Source: Caulobacteraceae bacterium | Lineage (GTDB): Bacteria > Pseudomonadota > Alphaproteobacteria > Caulobacterales > Caulobacteraceae | DNA: 59,095 nt | NCBI GenBank assembly: GCA_947475415.1 | Contig: CANJLH010000021.1 | Coordinates: 1-59,095, forward strand | Reading direction: 5' to 3' | In this document: positions 46,818 to 55,980 of the stretch, piece by piece | How the letters are laid out: every line of letters begins with the position of its first letter | How positions within the stretch are numbered: position 1 is the stretch's first letter | The notes under the pieces: generated by a model | What the model saw: only the letters and a program-made list of their open reading frames with translations | What the model was told of the DNA's origin: nothing | Database searches by the model: none | Program-made: the position numbers and the translations under genes

Positions 46818-47663
46818 CTAAAACACCACCCCCCGCACCGCCGGCGTCACCGCCCCGTCGATGCGCAGATCCGTCCCGGAGATGAAGCCGGCCACGTCCG
46901 AAACCAGGAAATCGATCGCGTTGGCGATGTCCAGCGAGGTGCCCCAGCGGCCGATGGGGGTGTTTTGGCCCAACCGGGCGGCGGCGGGGTTAGCGTCGGC
47001 CTCGGCGCGGCCCATGGGGGTCCACATCAGGCCGGGTGACAGGGTGATGATGCGCGCGCCGCGGTCGGCCCAGGCTGGGGCGCGGCCCTCGCAATTGCGG
47101 ATCACCGCGCGCTTGGACTGGGCGTAGGCGGGTTGGCTGACGCCGAACTGGTCCTCAGCCTTGGTCAGGGTCTCCAGATGAGGTTTCATCCGCTGCAGGA
47201 AGTCGGGGCTGAGCGGCGCAGTCATGATGGCGTCCACCTCCGCGACCTTGTCGGCGAAATGACCTGCCACCGAGGCGATCATCACCATCGCCAGGCCCGA
47301 CTCCAGGCCGTCCTCCAGCGCCAGAAGCAGGCGCTCAGTCCCCATGACGTTAGCCCGCAGGATCGCGTCCCAGGGTCCCAGCGCCGGGGAAACGCCCGCC
47401 GTGTGGGCAACCGCGCGCAAGGGACCGGCCGCGCGGGCGGCGGCCACCTGTTCCGCCGCTACGCCGGGCTCAGCGATGTCGCCGGGCGTAAGTGCGCTTA
47501 CGACATAGCCTTCCTCGCGCAGGGTCTCGGCGAAGGCCTCCAGTCGCAGGACGCTGACATCGGATAAGGACAGGTCGTACCGGCGGCCAAGTTGGCGGGC
47601 GATGGCGCGGCCCATGCCGCCGCAGGCGCCGGTGACTACGGCGACGGGTCTCTCGACAGCCAT
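46818..47663 (-). CDS. SDR-family oxidoreductase
   Basis: 281 residues. The cofactor motif is VTGACGGMGRAIARQLG (11-27), followed by AVAHTAGVSPALG in place of NNAG. The catalytic pair is YAQSK, with the fold continuing to SGTDLRIDGAVTPAVRG. A hydroxyl or ketone of a pathway intermediate is the likely substrate. It sits upstream of the Ddn-like operon on the same strand with 84 bp between. Confidence 0.88.
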   Translation of the reverse strand: MAVERPVAVVTGACGGMGRAIARQLGRRYDLSLSDVSVLRLEAFAETLREEGYVVSALTPGDIAEPGVAAEQVAAARAAGPLRAVAHTAGVSPALGPWDAILRANVMGTERLLLALEDGLESGLAMVMIASVAGHFADKVAEVDAIMTAPLSPDFLQRMKPHLETLTKAEDQFGVSQPAYAQSKRAVIRNCEGRAPAWADRGARIITLSPGLMWTPMGRAEADANPAAARLGQNTPIGRWGTSLDIANAIDFLVSDVAGFISGTDLRIDGAVTPAVRGVVF

Positions 47664-47834
47664 GGGTAAACCTCCTCAATCGATCCTGACCGCACCCTAC
47701 CGCAAGGGACGCAGCCGTCCACGGGCTGCGTACACAACCTTGTGGCCGAGGCGCAGGTCGCTCTAAGATCGGTGACATAAGCCTCAGGCGCGCCCATAAG
47801 CCGCCTGCGGGAACGCCGGACAAAGGGAGCCTAC

Positions 47835-48698
47835 GTGTCTCAACTGAACTATATTGCGCCGACCACGGCGGATGAGGCGGTCAAGGCCCTGGCGGCCGCC
47901 GGCGCCCGCCCGCTGGCGGGGGGCACGGACCTACTGGTCCAGCTGCGGGCGGGGCGCGCCAAACCCAGCGTGATCGTTGACCTGAAGCGGATTGACGCCG
48001 CCCGGGGAATCCGCAGCGAAGGTGGCGGCTTCGTCATCGGCGCGGCGACTTCCGGGGCCGAGCTCTCCGAGCACGCCGCCCTGGTCAAGGCTTGGCCCGG
48101 TGTAGTCGAGGGCGCAAACCTGATCGGCTCCACCCAGGTCCAGGGCCGCGCCACCATGGCCGGCAACCTCTGCAACGGCTCGCCGGCCGCCGACAGTGTG
48201 CCCGGCCTGATCGCCGCTCGCGCCGTCTGCGTGGTGGTGGGGCCGAACGGCCGGCGCGAGGCGCCGGTCGAGCAGATCCCCACCGGACCTGGCCAGACGT
48301 CCCTGGCCCAGGGCGAGTTTGTACTGGAGATGCGTCTGCCGCCGCGGCCGGCGCGGTCGTCCGACGCCTACCTGCGGCTGATCCCGCGCACGGAAATGGA
48401 TATCGCCGTCGCCGGCGCCGCCGTGAACCTGGTTCTCGACGCCGCCGGCGTTGTCACCGAGGCCCATGTGGCTATCGGCGCCGTGGCGCCCACCGCGCTA
48501 CTGGTCGCCGAAGCCGGCGCAGCACTGGTGGGAACCAAGCTCGACGACGCGGCGCTGGCGAAACTCGACGCCGCCGTTCGCGCCGCCTGCCGGCCGATCA
48601 GCGACAAGCGCGGCACCGCCGCATACCGTACCAAAATCGCAGGCGTGCTGGCCCGGCGCGCGGCGCAAATCGCCTATGACCGGGCGGGGAAAGCCTGA
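47835..48698 (+). CDS. Molybdenum hydroxylase, FAD-binding medium subunit
   Basis: 287 residues, GTG start. FAD-binding segments ARPLAGGTDLLVQLRAGR and STQVQGRATMAGNLCNGSPA match the medium subunit of the xanthine dehydrogenase/CO dehydrogenase family; the C-terminal domain has LIPRTEMDIAVAGAAV. It passes electrons between the 2Fe-2S subunit and the acceptor. It is the first gene of a medium-small-large operon with overlapping stops and starts (TGATG, ATGA). Confidence 0.92.
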   Translation: MSQLNYIAPTTADEAVKALAAAGARPLAGGTDLLVQLRAGRAKPSVIVDLKRIDAARGIRSEGGGFVIGAATSGAELSEHAALVKAWPGVVEGANLIGSTQVQGRATMAGNLCNGSPAADSVPGLIAARAVCVVVGPNGRREAPVEQIPTGPGQTSLAQGEFVLEMRLPPRPARSSDAYLRLIPRTEMDIAVAGAAVNLVLDAAGVVTEAHVAIGAVAPTALLVAEAGAALVGTKLDDAALAKLDAAVRAACRPISDKRGTAAYRTKIAGVLARRAAQIAYDRAGKA

Positions 48699-49183
48699 TG
48701 AGCAAGACACACGTCACTACCACCATCAACGGCGACGCCGTGGAGTTCCTGGCCGAACCGGGCGCGACCCTGCTGGACGCCCTGCGCGACGAAGTGGGCC
48801 TGACCGGCTCCAAGGAAGGCTGTGGTTCGGGCGACTGCGGCGCCTGTTCGGTGATCCTTGACGGGCGGCTGGTCTGTTCCTGCCTGGTTCTCGCGCCAGA
48901 GGTTGAGGGCCGTCGGGTCGAGACCATCGAGGGCCTCGCCAAGGACGGTCACCTGCACGCCGTGCAGCAGAAATTCCTCGAACACGCCGCTCTGCAATGC
49001 GGCTTCTGCACGCCAGGACTGCTGATGGCGTCCAAGGCCTTGCTCGACGCCAATCCCGACCCAACCGAGACCGAAGCCCGTTACTGGTTGGCCGGGAACC
49101 TGTGCCGATGCACCGGCTATGACAAGATCATCAAGGCCGTGCTCGATGCGGCCGCCGAACTGAGACAAGAGAGGGTCGCATGA
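48698..49183 (+). CDS. Molybdenum hydroxylase, 2Fe-2S small subunit
   Basis: 161 residues. The plant-type 2Fe-2S cluster uses Cys42, 47, 50 and 62 (GCGSGDCGAC), and the second cluster uses Cys101, 104, 136 and 138 (CGFCTPG, CRCTGY). All eight ligands are present. It is cytosolic and transfers electrons from the molybdenum site to FAD. Confidence 0.95.
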   Translation: MSKTHVTTTINGDAVEFLAEPGATLLDALRDEVGLTGSKEGCGSGDCGACSVILDGRLVCSCLVLAPEVEGRRVETIEGLAKDGHLHAVQQKFLEHAALQCGFCTPGLLMASKALLDANPDPTETEARYWLAGNLCRCTGYDKIIKAVLDAAAELRQERVA

Positions 49184-51450
49184 GCGAAGTCCTGGACAAA
49201 CCCGCCCTGAAGGTCGTCGGCACCCGTCCGATCCGACCCGACGGCGCCGACAAGGTCACCGGCCGCGCCCTCTACGCCGCCGATTTCGCCATGCCCGGCC
49301 AGCTGGTCGGCAAGATCCTGCGCAGCCCCCACGCCCACGCGCGGATCATTTCCATCGACACCAAGAAGGCCCGCGCCGTTCCCGGCGTTAAGGCCGTTGT
49401 CACCGGCAAGGACTTCCCCACCGTGGCGTCCGCCGCCATGCAGGGCGGTGAGGTCGAGGCCAACGCCCGCGATCTGGCCATGAATGTCATGGCCCGCGAC
49501 AAGGTGCTCTACGAGGGCCACGCCCTGGCCGCCGTTGCGGCCACAACGTCCGCGGCCGCCGACGAGGCCCTGGCGCTGATCGAGGTCAAGTATGAGATCC
49601 TGCCCCATGTGATCGACGTGGAAGCGGCGATGAAGCCCGACGCGCCGGTGCTGCATGAGGACATGTTCACCGATGGGTTGGACGAAAAGCCCGCCAAGGC
49701 CTCCAACATCGTCAAGCGCAACCGCATCGCCCGCGGCGATCTGGCCGAGGGCTTCGCCGCCGCCGAAGTGGTGGTCGAGGGCCGCTACACCACCAAAGCG
49801 GTGCACCAGGGCTATATCGAACCCCACGCCTGCGTGGCCGCCTGGGGCTCCGACGGCCAGTGCCAGGTGTGGTGTTCCAGCCAGGGCGCGTTCATGGTCC
49901 AGACCTACACCGCCCAAGTGCTGGCCATGAACAACTCCAACATCCGCGTCACCCCGGCCGAGATCGGCGGCGGCTTCGGCGGCAAGACCACCGTATATAT
50001 CGAGCCAGTGGCCCTGGTGCTGTCCAAGCACTCCGGCCATCCGGTGAAGATCGTTATGACCCGCGACGAGGTGTTCCGGGCCACCGGACCGACCTCCGGC
50101 GGCGTTGTGCTGGTCAAGCTGGGCGCCAAGAAGGACGGGACCATCGTCGCGGCCAATGTGGAGATGATGTTCCAGGCCGGCGCCTTCCCGGGATCGCCGG
50201 TGGGGGCCGCCTCAATGACTGCGCTGGCCTGCTATGACATTCCCAACCTGATGATCACCGGCTGGGACGTGGTCTCCAATATGTGCAAGATCGCCGCGTA
50301 TCGCGCGCCTGGCGCGCCGATCGCGGCATTCGGTGTTGAAAGCGCAGTGGACGAGCTGGCTCAGAAGCTGGGGGTCGATCCCATCGACCTGCGGATCAAG
50401 AACGGCGTCAAGGACGGGGTGAAGGCGGCCTATGGCCCTACCTACGCCAACATCGGCTATCTTGAGACCCTGCAGGCGATCAAGGACAGCGCCCACTACA
50501 AGATCAAGCTCGGACCCAACCAGGGCCGCGGCGTGGCCGCCGGCTTCTGGTTCAACATCGGCGGCCAGTCTACCGCGGCGATGCACGTGCAGGAAGACGG
50601 CAGCGTGGTGGTGGCCACTGGCAATCCCGACATCGGCGGCTCGCGGGCCTCCATGGCCATGATGGCCGCCGAGACCCTGGGCATCCCCGTGGAAAAGGTG
50701 CGACCGATCGTGGCCGACACCTCATCCATCGGTTTCTCCATGCTCACCGGCGGCAGCCGGGTGACCTTCGCCACCGGAATGGCGGTGATCGAGGCCGCCA
50801 ACAAGGTGATCTCGGACATGAAGACCCGCGCCGCCAAGCTGTGGGACGTGACTGTGGATCAGGTGGCCTGGCGCGATGGCCAGGCGGTCTGCCTCGACGC
50901 GTCGAAGGAGGTGAAGCCCTTCACCCTGGCCAAGCTGGCGGCTCAATCGGCCCGCACCGGCGGGGCGATCTCGGCCGAAAGCGCCATCAACGCCCAGGGG
51001 GCGGGGCCCGGCTTCGCCGTCCACCTCTGTGACGTCGAGGTAGATCCGGAGACCGGCCACGTCACCGTACTGCGCTATACGGCCGCCCAGGACGTGGGGA
51101 AGGCCATCCACCCCTCCTACGTCGAGGGTCAGGTCCAGGGCGGCGTGGCCCAGGGCGTCGGCTGGGCGCTGAACGAGGAGTATATCTACGATCGCGACGG
51201 CAAGATGGAGAACTCCGGCTTCCTGGATTACCGGGTGCCTGTGGCCTCTGACCTGCCGATGATCGACGCGATCCTGATCGAGACTGCGCCGAACCCCCGC
51301 CACCCCTATGGGGCCAAGGGCGTGGGCGAGGTTCCGATCGTCCCGCCGCTGGCCGCCTGCGCTAACGCCGTCAGCGCCGCAATCGGCATTCGCATGGCCG
51401 ACCTTCCCCTGTCGCCGCCCCGTATCGTGGCGGCGATGGAGGCGAAGTAG
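49180..51450 (+). CDS. Molybdenum hydroxylase, molybdopterin-binding large subunit
   Basis: 756 residues. Domain order: aldehyde oxidase/xanthine dehydrogenase a/b hammerhead (about 20-130), then the molybdopterin part. Seen: AEIGGGFGGKTTVY, AAYRAPGAPIAAFGVES and the C-terminal catalytic Glu in GAKGVGEVP. The loop is not the form I CO-dehydrogenase AYxCSFR, so this is not a CO dehydrogenase by that test; it is a hydroxylase or aryl-CoA reductase-type enzyme of unknown substrate. Confidence 0.92.
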   Translation: MSEVLDKPALKVVGTRPIRPDGADKVTGRALYAADFAMPGQLVGKILRSPHAHARIISIDTKKARAVPGVKAVVTGKDFPTVASAAMQGGEVEANARDLAMNVMARDKVLYEGHALAAVAATTSAAADEALALIEVKYEILPHVIDVEAAMKPDAPVLHEDMFTDGLDEKPAKASNIVKRNRIARGDLAEGFAAAEVVVEGRYTTKAVHQGYIEPHACVAAWGSDGQCQVWCSSQGAFMVQTYTAQVLAMNNSNIRVTPAEIGGGFGGKTTVYIEPVALVLSKHSGHPVKIVMTRDEVFRATGPTSGGVVLVKLGAKKDGTIVAANVEMMFQAGAFPGSPVGAASMTALACYDIPNLMITGWDVVSNMCKIAAYRAPGAPIAAFGVESAVDELAQKLGVDPIDLRIKNGVKDGVKAAYGPTYANIGYLETLQAIKDSAHYKIKLGPNQGRGVAAGFWFNIGGQSTAAMHVQEDGSVVVATGNPDIGGSRASMAMMAAETLGIPVEKVRPIVADTSSIGFSMLTGGSRVTFATGMAVIEAANKVISDMKTRAAKLWDVTVDQVAWRDGQAVCLDASKEVKPFTLAKLAAQSARTGGAISAESAINAQGAGPGFAVHLCDVEVDPETGHVTVLRYTAAQDVGKAIHPSYVEGQVQGGVAQGVGWALNEEYIYDRDGKMENSGFLDYRVPVASDLPMIDAILIETAPNPRHPYGAKGVGEVPIVPPLAACANAVSAAIGIRMADLPLSPPRIVAAMEAK

Positions 51451-51463
51451 GGCGCAGGCTCCC

Positions 51464-51709
51464 ATGGCCCGCGTGGCGCTGAACTCGGACTGCGCCGCCT
51501 TCACAGGCGGCGCAACCGAGTTCGATATTCCGGCCGCCACGGTTCGGGAACTGATTACCGCGCTCGACGCCCGCTTCCCCGGACTCGGCGACTATGCGGA
51601 CCGGCGGATGGCTGTTGCCATTGACGGCGAGATCCATCAGGACGCCTGGTTCTCGCCGATCGGGCCAGACTCCGAGGTCGTGTTCATCCCTAAGATCGGC
51701 GGGGGCTAA
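51464..51709 (+). CDS. MoaD/ThiS-family small protein
   Basis: 81 residues with a ubiquitin-like pattern and a C-terminal IGGG, the diglycine tail used for thiocarboxylation in MoaD/ThiS proteins. FDIPAATVRELITALDARFP is the first helix region. It starts 13 bp after the large hydroxylase subunit, so it may serve its molybdopterin cofactor or an independent sulfur transfer. It lacks a partner MoaE here. Confidence 0.75.
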   Translation: MARVALNSDCAAFTGGATEFDIPAATVRELITALDARFPGLGDYADRRMAVAIDGEIHQDAWFSPIGPDSEVVFIPKIGGG

Positions 51710-51813
51710 GGCCACCTCCGTGGCCGCCCGGGATTGTCCCCTGCAACCGGACTGGACCTGCCTGGCGATAGGGGCCTCAATCCCTGCCGCAAAATTGGGC
51801 GCGGAGCATCGAA

Positions 51814-53532
51814 ATGTACGACCTGATCATCCGTAACGGCATGATCGTCGACGGAACCGGCGCCCAGCCGTTCGCCGCCGACGTAGCCATCAAGGACGGC
51901 TTGATTGCAGCGGTGGGCGCCGCCTTGCCCGGTGCGGCGCGAGAGACCATCGACGCGGCGGGGCTGATCGTCACTCCCGGGTTCGTGGACATCCACACAC
52001 ACTATGACGGCCAGGCCACCTGGGACCCGCTGCTGGAGCCGTCGACCCTGCACGGCGTCACCACCGTGCTGATGGGCGCCTGCGGCGTGGGCTTCGCTCC
52101 AGTCCACCCCGGCCAGGAGGACTGGCTCATCCAGCTGATGGAAGGCGTCGAGGACATCCCAGGCGTCGTGCTGGCCGAGGGTATGACGTGGGGATGGGAA
52201 ACATTCCCACAATATCTCGATATACTTGAGAAAACTCCCCGCGCCGTCGACGTCGCCGCGCACATCCCGCATGGCCCCGTGCGGACCTATGTGATGGGTG
52301 AGCGCGGCGCCACGGACGCGCCCGCAAGCCCCGAAGAAATCGCCGCCATGAAGGCCATCGTGCGCGAGGCTATCGACGCCGGCGCCTTTGGGTTCTCAAC
52401 CTCGAGGACCATCACCCACCGGGCGATGGACGGAACCCCTGTGCCCGGCACCTGGGCTGCCGAAGATGAACTGTTCGGGATCGGCGCGGCGCTCAAAGAG
52501 GCCGGCCGTGGCCTGTTCGAGCTCGCACCCGCTGGCGTTGCCGGGGAAGACCTGGTGGCGCCGAAGAAGGAAGTCGAGTGGATGTGTCGGCTTTCGGCCG
52601 CCATTGAACGGCCGATCACCTACGCCCTGACTCAGGTCGACGCCGCCCCGGACCAGTGGCGCGAATTGATGGAGGAATCCTACAAGGCGGTGCAGGCCGG
52701 CGCCCAGGTGTTCCCCCAGATCATGGCGCGGCCCACCGGCTTGCTGATCGGACTGCAGTCGAACCATCCGTTCATCGGCCGGCCGAGCTATGACGAGATC
52801 GCCCATCTGCCCCTGGCCGAGCGCGCGGCGGCCATGCGTGAACCGGCCCGTCGGGAGCTGATCCTCGACGAGGCCAACACCGCGCGGCACCTCTACGCCC
52901 GGATGATCGGCGCACGACTGCATCAGCTTTACCTTCTCGACGATCCGCCCAACTACGAGCCGGGCCCTGAGATGTCGTTGAAGGCGCTCGCCGCGGCGGA
53001 AGGGGTCGATATCGCCGCCAAGGCCTATGACCTGATGGCGGCGGACGGGGGCGAAACCCTTCTGCTCCTGACCCTGTTCAACTACAGCTACGGTAACGGC
53101 GACGCTTCCTATGAGATGCTGCAGCATCCCGTGGCGATGATCGGCCTCAGCGACGGCGGCGCCCATTGCGGCCTGATGTGCGATGCGTCGATGTCCACCT
53201 GGATCCTGTCTCACTGGGTGCGCGACCGGCCCGGTCCCCGCATCAGCCTCGAACAGGCGGTGCGCAAACAGACCCGCGACACCGCCCACCTCTATGGGAT
53301 GACCGACCGCGGGGTGATCGCGCCCGGCCTGAAGGCGGACCTGAACGTCATCGACATGACCCGGCTGAGACTGTTGGCGCCGGAAATGCGCCATGACCTG
53401 CCCGCCGGCGGCCGCCGCTTCATCCAGGCGGCAACCGGCTATGTGGCCACGGTGCTCAGCGGTGAAGTGGTCCGCCGCGAGGGTGTCGACACCGGCGCCC
53501 GGCCCGGCCGTCTGGTTCGCGCCGGACGCTGA
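51814..53532 (+). CDS. Amidohydrolase, N-acyl-D-amino-acid deacylase type
   Basis: 572 residues without a signal peptide. The amidohydrolase metal motif HTHYDGQATWDP follows IVTPGFVDI. Further segments LMGACGVGFAPV, FGFSTSRTITHR and SDGGAHCG fit the D-aminoacylase group (zinc enzymes that remove acyl groups from D-amino acids, or related hydantoinase-like enzymes). It begins 104 bp after the MoaD-like gene on the same strand and may belong to the hydroxylase operon. Confidence 0.88.
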   Translation: MYDLIIRNGMIVDGTGAQPFAADVAIKDGLIAAVGAALPGAARETIDAAGLIVTPGFVDIHTHYDGQATWDPLLEPSTLHGVTTVLMGACGVGFAPVHPGQEDWLIQLMEGVEDIPGVVLAEGMTWGWETFPQYLDILEKTPRAVDVAAHIPHGPVRTYVMGERGATDAPASPEEIAAMKAIVREAIDAGAFGFSTSRTITHRAMDGTPVPGTWAAEDELFGIGAALKEAGRGLFELAPAGVAGEDLVAPKKEVEWMCRLSAAIERPITYALTQVDAAPDQWRELMEESYKAVQAGAQVFPQIMARPTGLLIGLQSNHPFIGRPSYDEIAHLPLAERAAAMREPARRELILDEANTARHLYARMIGARLHQLYLLDDPPNYEPGPEMSLKALAAAEGVDIAAKAYDLMAADGGETLLLLTLFNYSYGNGDASYEMLQHPVAMIGLSDGGAHCGLMCDASMSTWILSHWVRDRPGPRISLEQAVRKQTRDTAHLYGMTDRGVIAPGLKADLNVIDMTRLRLLAPEMRHDLPAGGRRFIQAATGYVATVLSGEVVRREGVDTGARPGRLVRAGR

Positions 53533-53817
53533 GCCCGGACGTCGAGACCTGGCAATCGACGCGGAGGCCGCACTCGGCGCCGCTGTCGTGATTTGGCAAG
53601 TTATTCAATAGGCCGAGGGACTATTTGTGGTCGGCCTGGGGCGTCGACCGCCCTGCGCCACGCCTGGCGGCGGCTTGATGTGCGCCATTTTGGAACATCC
53701 GGCACTTACCCGCAATCTCACGGGTTTGTGATCCGAACTCTTTCTCCGCAAGTCCGGTTCTGACCACCGAGGACAACGGTTCCTCCACGCTTTCATACCT
53801 TTGGGAAGGTACCTAAA

Positions 53818-54636
53818 ATGTCGAACAAACTTCTCCTCTCGGCCTCCGCCTTGGCGCTGGGCCTGATGCTCTCAGGGGCCGCCCTGGCCTCCGGCCCGGA
53901 CGTCGTCATTGATGACGGCTCGCAGGTGGCCAAGGGCAACCTCACCGGGGCCACGGATGGTAGCCAGCTGGCGGGGACCACGCTGACCAACACCGAAACC
54001 ACGACCGTCACCAAGAACGACAACGACACGATCACCAAGACCAACACCGACACCAAGACCATCACCAAGACCAACACCGACAACACCAACAAGAACAGCT
54101 TCAATCAAGACAACGACACCATCACCAAGACCTACACCACCACCACCTACAAGGCCGTGTCGGATCAAGACCTGAAGGGTGAAGTCTCCCACATCAGCTA
54201 TGAAGTGAAGGGCTGGTCGGGCGCCGGCGGTGACGGCGGCAAGGGCGGCAGCGGCGGCGATGGCGGCGGCACCGGTTCCGGAACCGCGGCCGCTGCGGCG
54301 TCCACCGACTGCACCAGCAACCTCCTCAGCACCTCCTGCGTTGGAGCCCAGGCCGCTGCGCCTGGTATCGGCAGCGGCGGTGGCTCCGGCGCATCCGGCG
54401 CATCCGGCGCGGCCGGCGGCGCGGGCGCGGCGGGTGCGGCCGGTGCGGCTGGCGGCAATGGCGCGTCTTCCGGCGCCAACACCATAACGGCTTCGCTCAC
54501 CACCGGGGCTGCGACCCAAACGATCACCGACTTCGCGGGTCTGCAGGCCAACAGCATGAACACGGGCTTCGGCTCGCTGGTCCAGGCCGGGAACTCGCTC
54601 TCGGCGACGTCGTCGGTCACCTTCTCAGGCAACTGA
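53818..54636 (+). CDS. Secreted low-complexity protein, candidate amyloid/fibre subunit 1
   Basis: 272 residues. Signal peptide about 1-24 (ALASGPDV cleavage). Residues 55-110 are Thr/Asn/Asp/Lys-rich with hexapeptide-like repeats (DTITKT at 70, KTITKT at 80, DTITKT at 100). Cys165 and Cys174 could form a disulfide. Residues about 137-225 are Gly/Ala/Ser-rich. The C-terminus has NTGFGSLVQ from residue 248, related to motifs in the two later proteins of this locus. A perfect hairpin follows its stop. No known domain. Its role as a structural subunit is inferred from composition and neighbours. Confidence 0.7.
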   Translation: MSNKLLLSASALALGLMLSGAALASGPDVVIDDGSQVAKGNLTGATDGSQLAGTTLTNTETTTVTKNDNDTITKTNTDTKTITKTNTDNTNKNSFNQDNDTITKTYTTTTYKAVSDQDLKGEVSHISYEVKGWSGAGGDGGKGGSGGDGGGTGSGTAAAAASTDCTSNLLSTSCVGAQAAAPGIGSGGGSGASGASGAAGGAGAAGAAGAAGGNGASSGANTITASLTTGAATQTITDFAGLQANSMNTGFGSLVQAGNSLSATSSVTFSGN

Positions 54637-54661
54637 CCTCGAAACTTCCAGTCACGCGTAC

Positions 54662-54690
54662 GTCAGGCCGGGACATCGTCCCGGCCTGAC
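54662..54690 (+). terminator. Perfect hairpin after subunit 1
   Basis: GTCAGGCCGGGAC (54662-54674) pairs exactly with 54678-54690 around a three-base loop. No T run follows. It sits 26 bp after the subunit 1 stop and may stop or slow transcription, or protect its mRNA, so that subunit 1 is made in excess over the downstream genes. Confidence 0.55.
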
Positions 54691-54735
54691 GATCCCCGCC
54701 GGCAAGCCCGGCGAGACCAGTCGTGGAATACGACC

Positions 54736-55191
54736 ATGTTTCGAATCGCCATCAGAACTATGGCCCCAATTGTCTGCGTCGCGGCTCTGGCCGCGCCCGG
54801 CCTGGGGTTCGCGCAAGACACTCCGCTCAATATCGACGATCCGTTGAGCACCTCGGAAGTCGCACTGACGCCAGAAGCCCCCGTAAGCGAGGCCGCTGCT
54901 GCGCCGACAACCGCGGAGTCCGACGCCAAGGCCATGCAGACGGACGAGCTTGCCGACATGTCCGGCGGCTCCGACACCGTGAACGTCGAGGCCACGTCTA
55001 ACCAGAAGCTCCTGGCCAACTCGCACGACAACACCATCGAGGCGGGAACGGTCAATGCGGGCGACGTCAGCTTCGCCGGCAGCCTGGGGAACTTCAACGG
55101 CATCGGCAATTTCGTGGTCAACACGGGCATGAACAACGTCCTGCAGGGCAGCATCAGCGTCACCATCGCCACCACCGCACCGGCACCTTAA
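54736..55191 (+). CDS. Secreted protein with internal double-glycine motif, candidate fibre subunit 2
   Basis: 151 residues. Signal peptide about 1-26; a short acidic propeptide-like stretch; then MQTDELADMSGG, which places Glu71, Leu72, Met75, Gly77 and Gly78 at the -8, -7, -4, -2 and -1 positions of a canonical double-glycine leader. The mature part is Asn/Gly/Val-rich (LGNFNGIGNFVVNTGMNNVL) and ends in NTGMNNVLQ, from residue 129, which is shared with its neighbours. No known domain. Cleavage at the Gly-Gly site by the C39 peptidase encoded 13 bp downstream is the natural inference. Confidence 0.75.
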   Translation: MFRIAIRTMAPIVCVAALAAPGLGFAQDTPLNIDDPLSTSEVALTPEAPVSEAAAAPTTAESDAKAMQTDELADMSGGSDTVNVEATSNQKLLANSHDNTIEAGTVNAGDVSFAGSLGNFNGIGNFVVNTGMNNVLQGSISVTIATTAPAP

Positions 55192-55204
55192 GGCGGCCCA
55201 GGCC

Positions 55205-55972
55205 ATGTGGACTCTTCCCCTGCGCCGCCTTCGATCGGTGGCTTGCGCCGCAGTTGTCGCCTCGTGTCTGAGCGTCACCGCCGCGCAGGCGCAAATCTCA
55301 ATCGTTGAGGGCGGCGCTTCGTTCAAATTCCCGGTCACCACCTTCCGCGACATTCCCTTCCGCACGGTGGTGCGCCAGCAGTACGACTTCAGCTGCGGTT
55401 CGGCGGCGGTGGCGACGCTGCTGAACTATCACTACGGACAGCCGATCACCGAGGCCGACGTTTTCCGGGCCATGTACGCCATCGGCGACAAGGACCAGAT
55501 CCGCAAAGTCGGGTTCTCGCTGTTCGACATGAAACAGTTCCTCGAGGCCCGGGGACTCTTCGCCGATGGCTACCGCCTGACCTTGGCTGATCTTGAAAAG
55601 GCCGAAGCTCCAGCCATCGCCGTGGTGGTGATCGGCCGTTACCGACACTTCGTAGTCATCAAGGGGGTCCGCCACGGTAAGGTTCTGGTCGGCGATCCGG
55701 CCCAGGGCCTGAAGACCTATACCGAGGCCGAGTTCGGCCAGATGTGGAATGGGATCGTCTTCATGGTGCATCCCCGCGACGACATAAAGGCCAGATACAA
55801 TCGGCCGGACGAGTGGTCAGTCTGGCCACACGGACCGCTCGACGATGGCCAGCTTGCGGCCGCCTCGACCTACGGTCCCGTCCGCGAACTACCCCCAATG
55901 TACCAGGTCAGCGATTTCCGGGAGATCGTGCCCCCTAGCGTGGCGGCAAGCCTCGCTCCAGTGGGTCAGTGA
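55205..55972 (+). CDS. Sec-exported stand-alone C39 family cysteine peptidase (FapD-like)
   Basis: 255 residues. The signal peptide (1-30) exports it to the periplasm, without an ABC transporter. The C39 core is intact: oxyanion Gln in RQQYDFSCG (Gln58/59), nucleophile Cys64, His148 in YRHFVVIKG and Asp164 in LVGDPAQG. Such enzymes cut after Gly-Gly leaders; in bacteriocin exporters they are fused to ABC transporters, but FapD of the Pseudomonas Fap operon is a stand-alone exported form. Here two neighbouring proteins carry Gly-Gly motifs. The next gene starts 8 bases past its stop. Confidence 0.85.
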   Translation: MWTLPLRRLRSVACAAVVASCLSVTAAQAQISIVEGGASFKFPVTTFRDIPFRTVVRQQYDFSCGSAAVATLLNYHYGQPITEADVFRAMYAIGDKDQIRKVGFSLFDMKQFLEARGLFADGYRLTLADLEKAEAPAIAVVVIGRYRHFVVIKGVRHGKVLVGDPAQGLKTYTEAEFGQMWNGIVFMVHPRDDIKARYNRPDEWSVWPHGPLDDGQLAAASTYGPVRELPPMYQVSDFREIVPPSVAASLAPVGQ

Positions 55973-55980
55973 GGTCCAAG

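Noticed and set aside
49180..51450. Carbon monoxide dehydrogenase large subunit (CoxL)
   Set aside because: The active-site loop reads AYRAPGAP, not AYxCSFR (form I) or AYRGAGR (form II), so CO oxidation is not supported.
53533..53817. EcfG-type promoter upstream of fibre subunit 1
   Set aside because: A GGAAC occurs near 53692, but no CGTT-like -10 lies 16-17 bases later.
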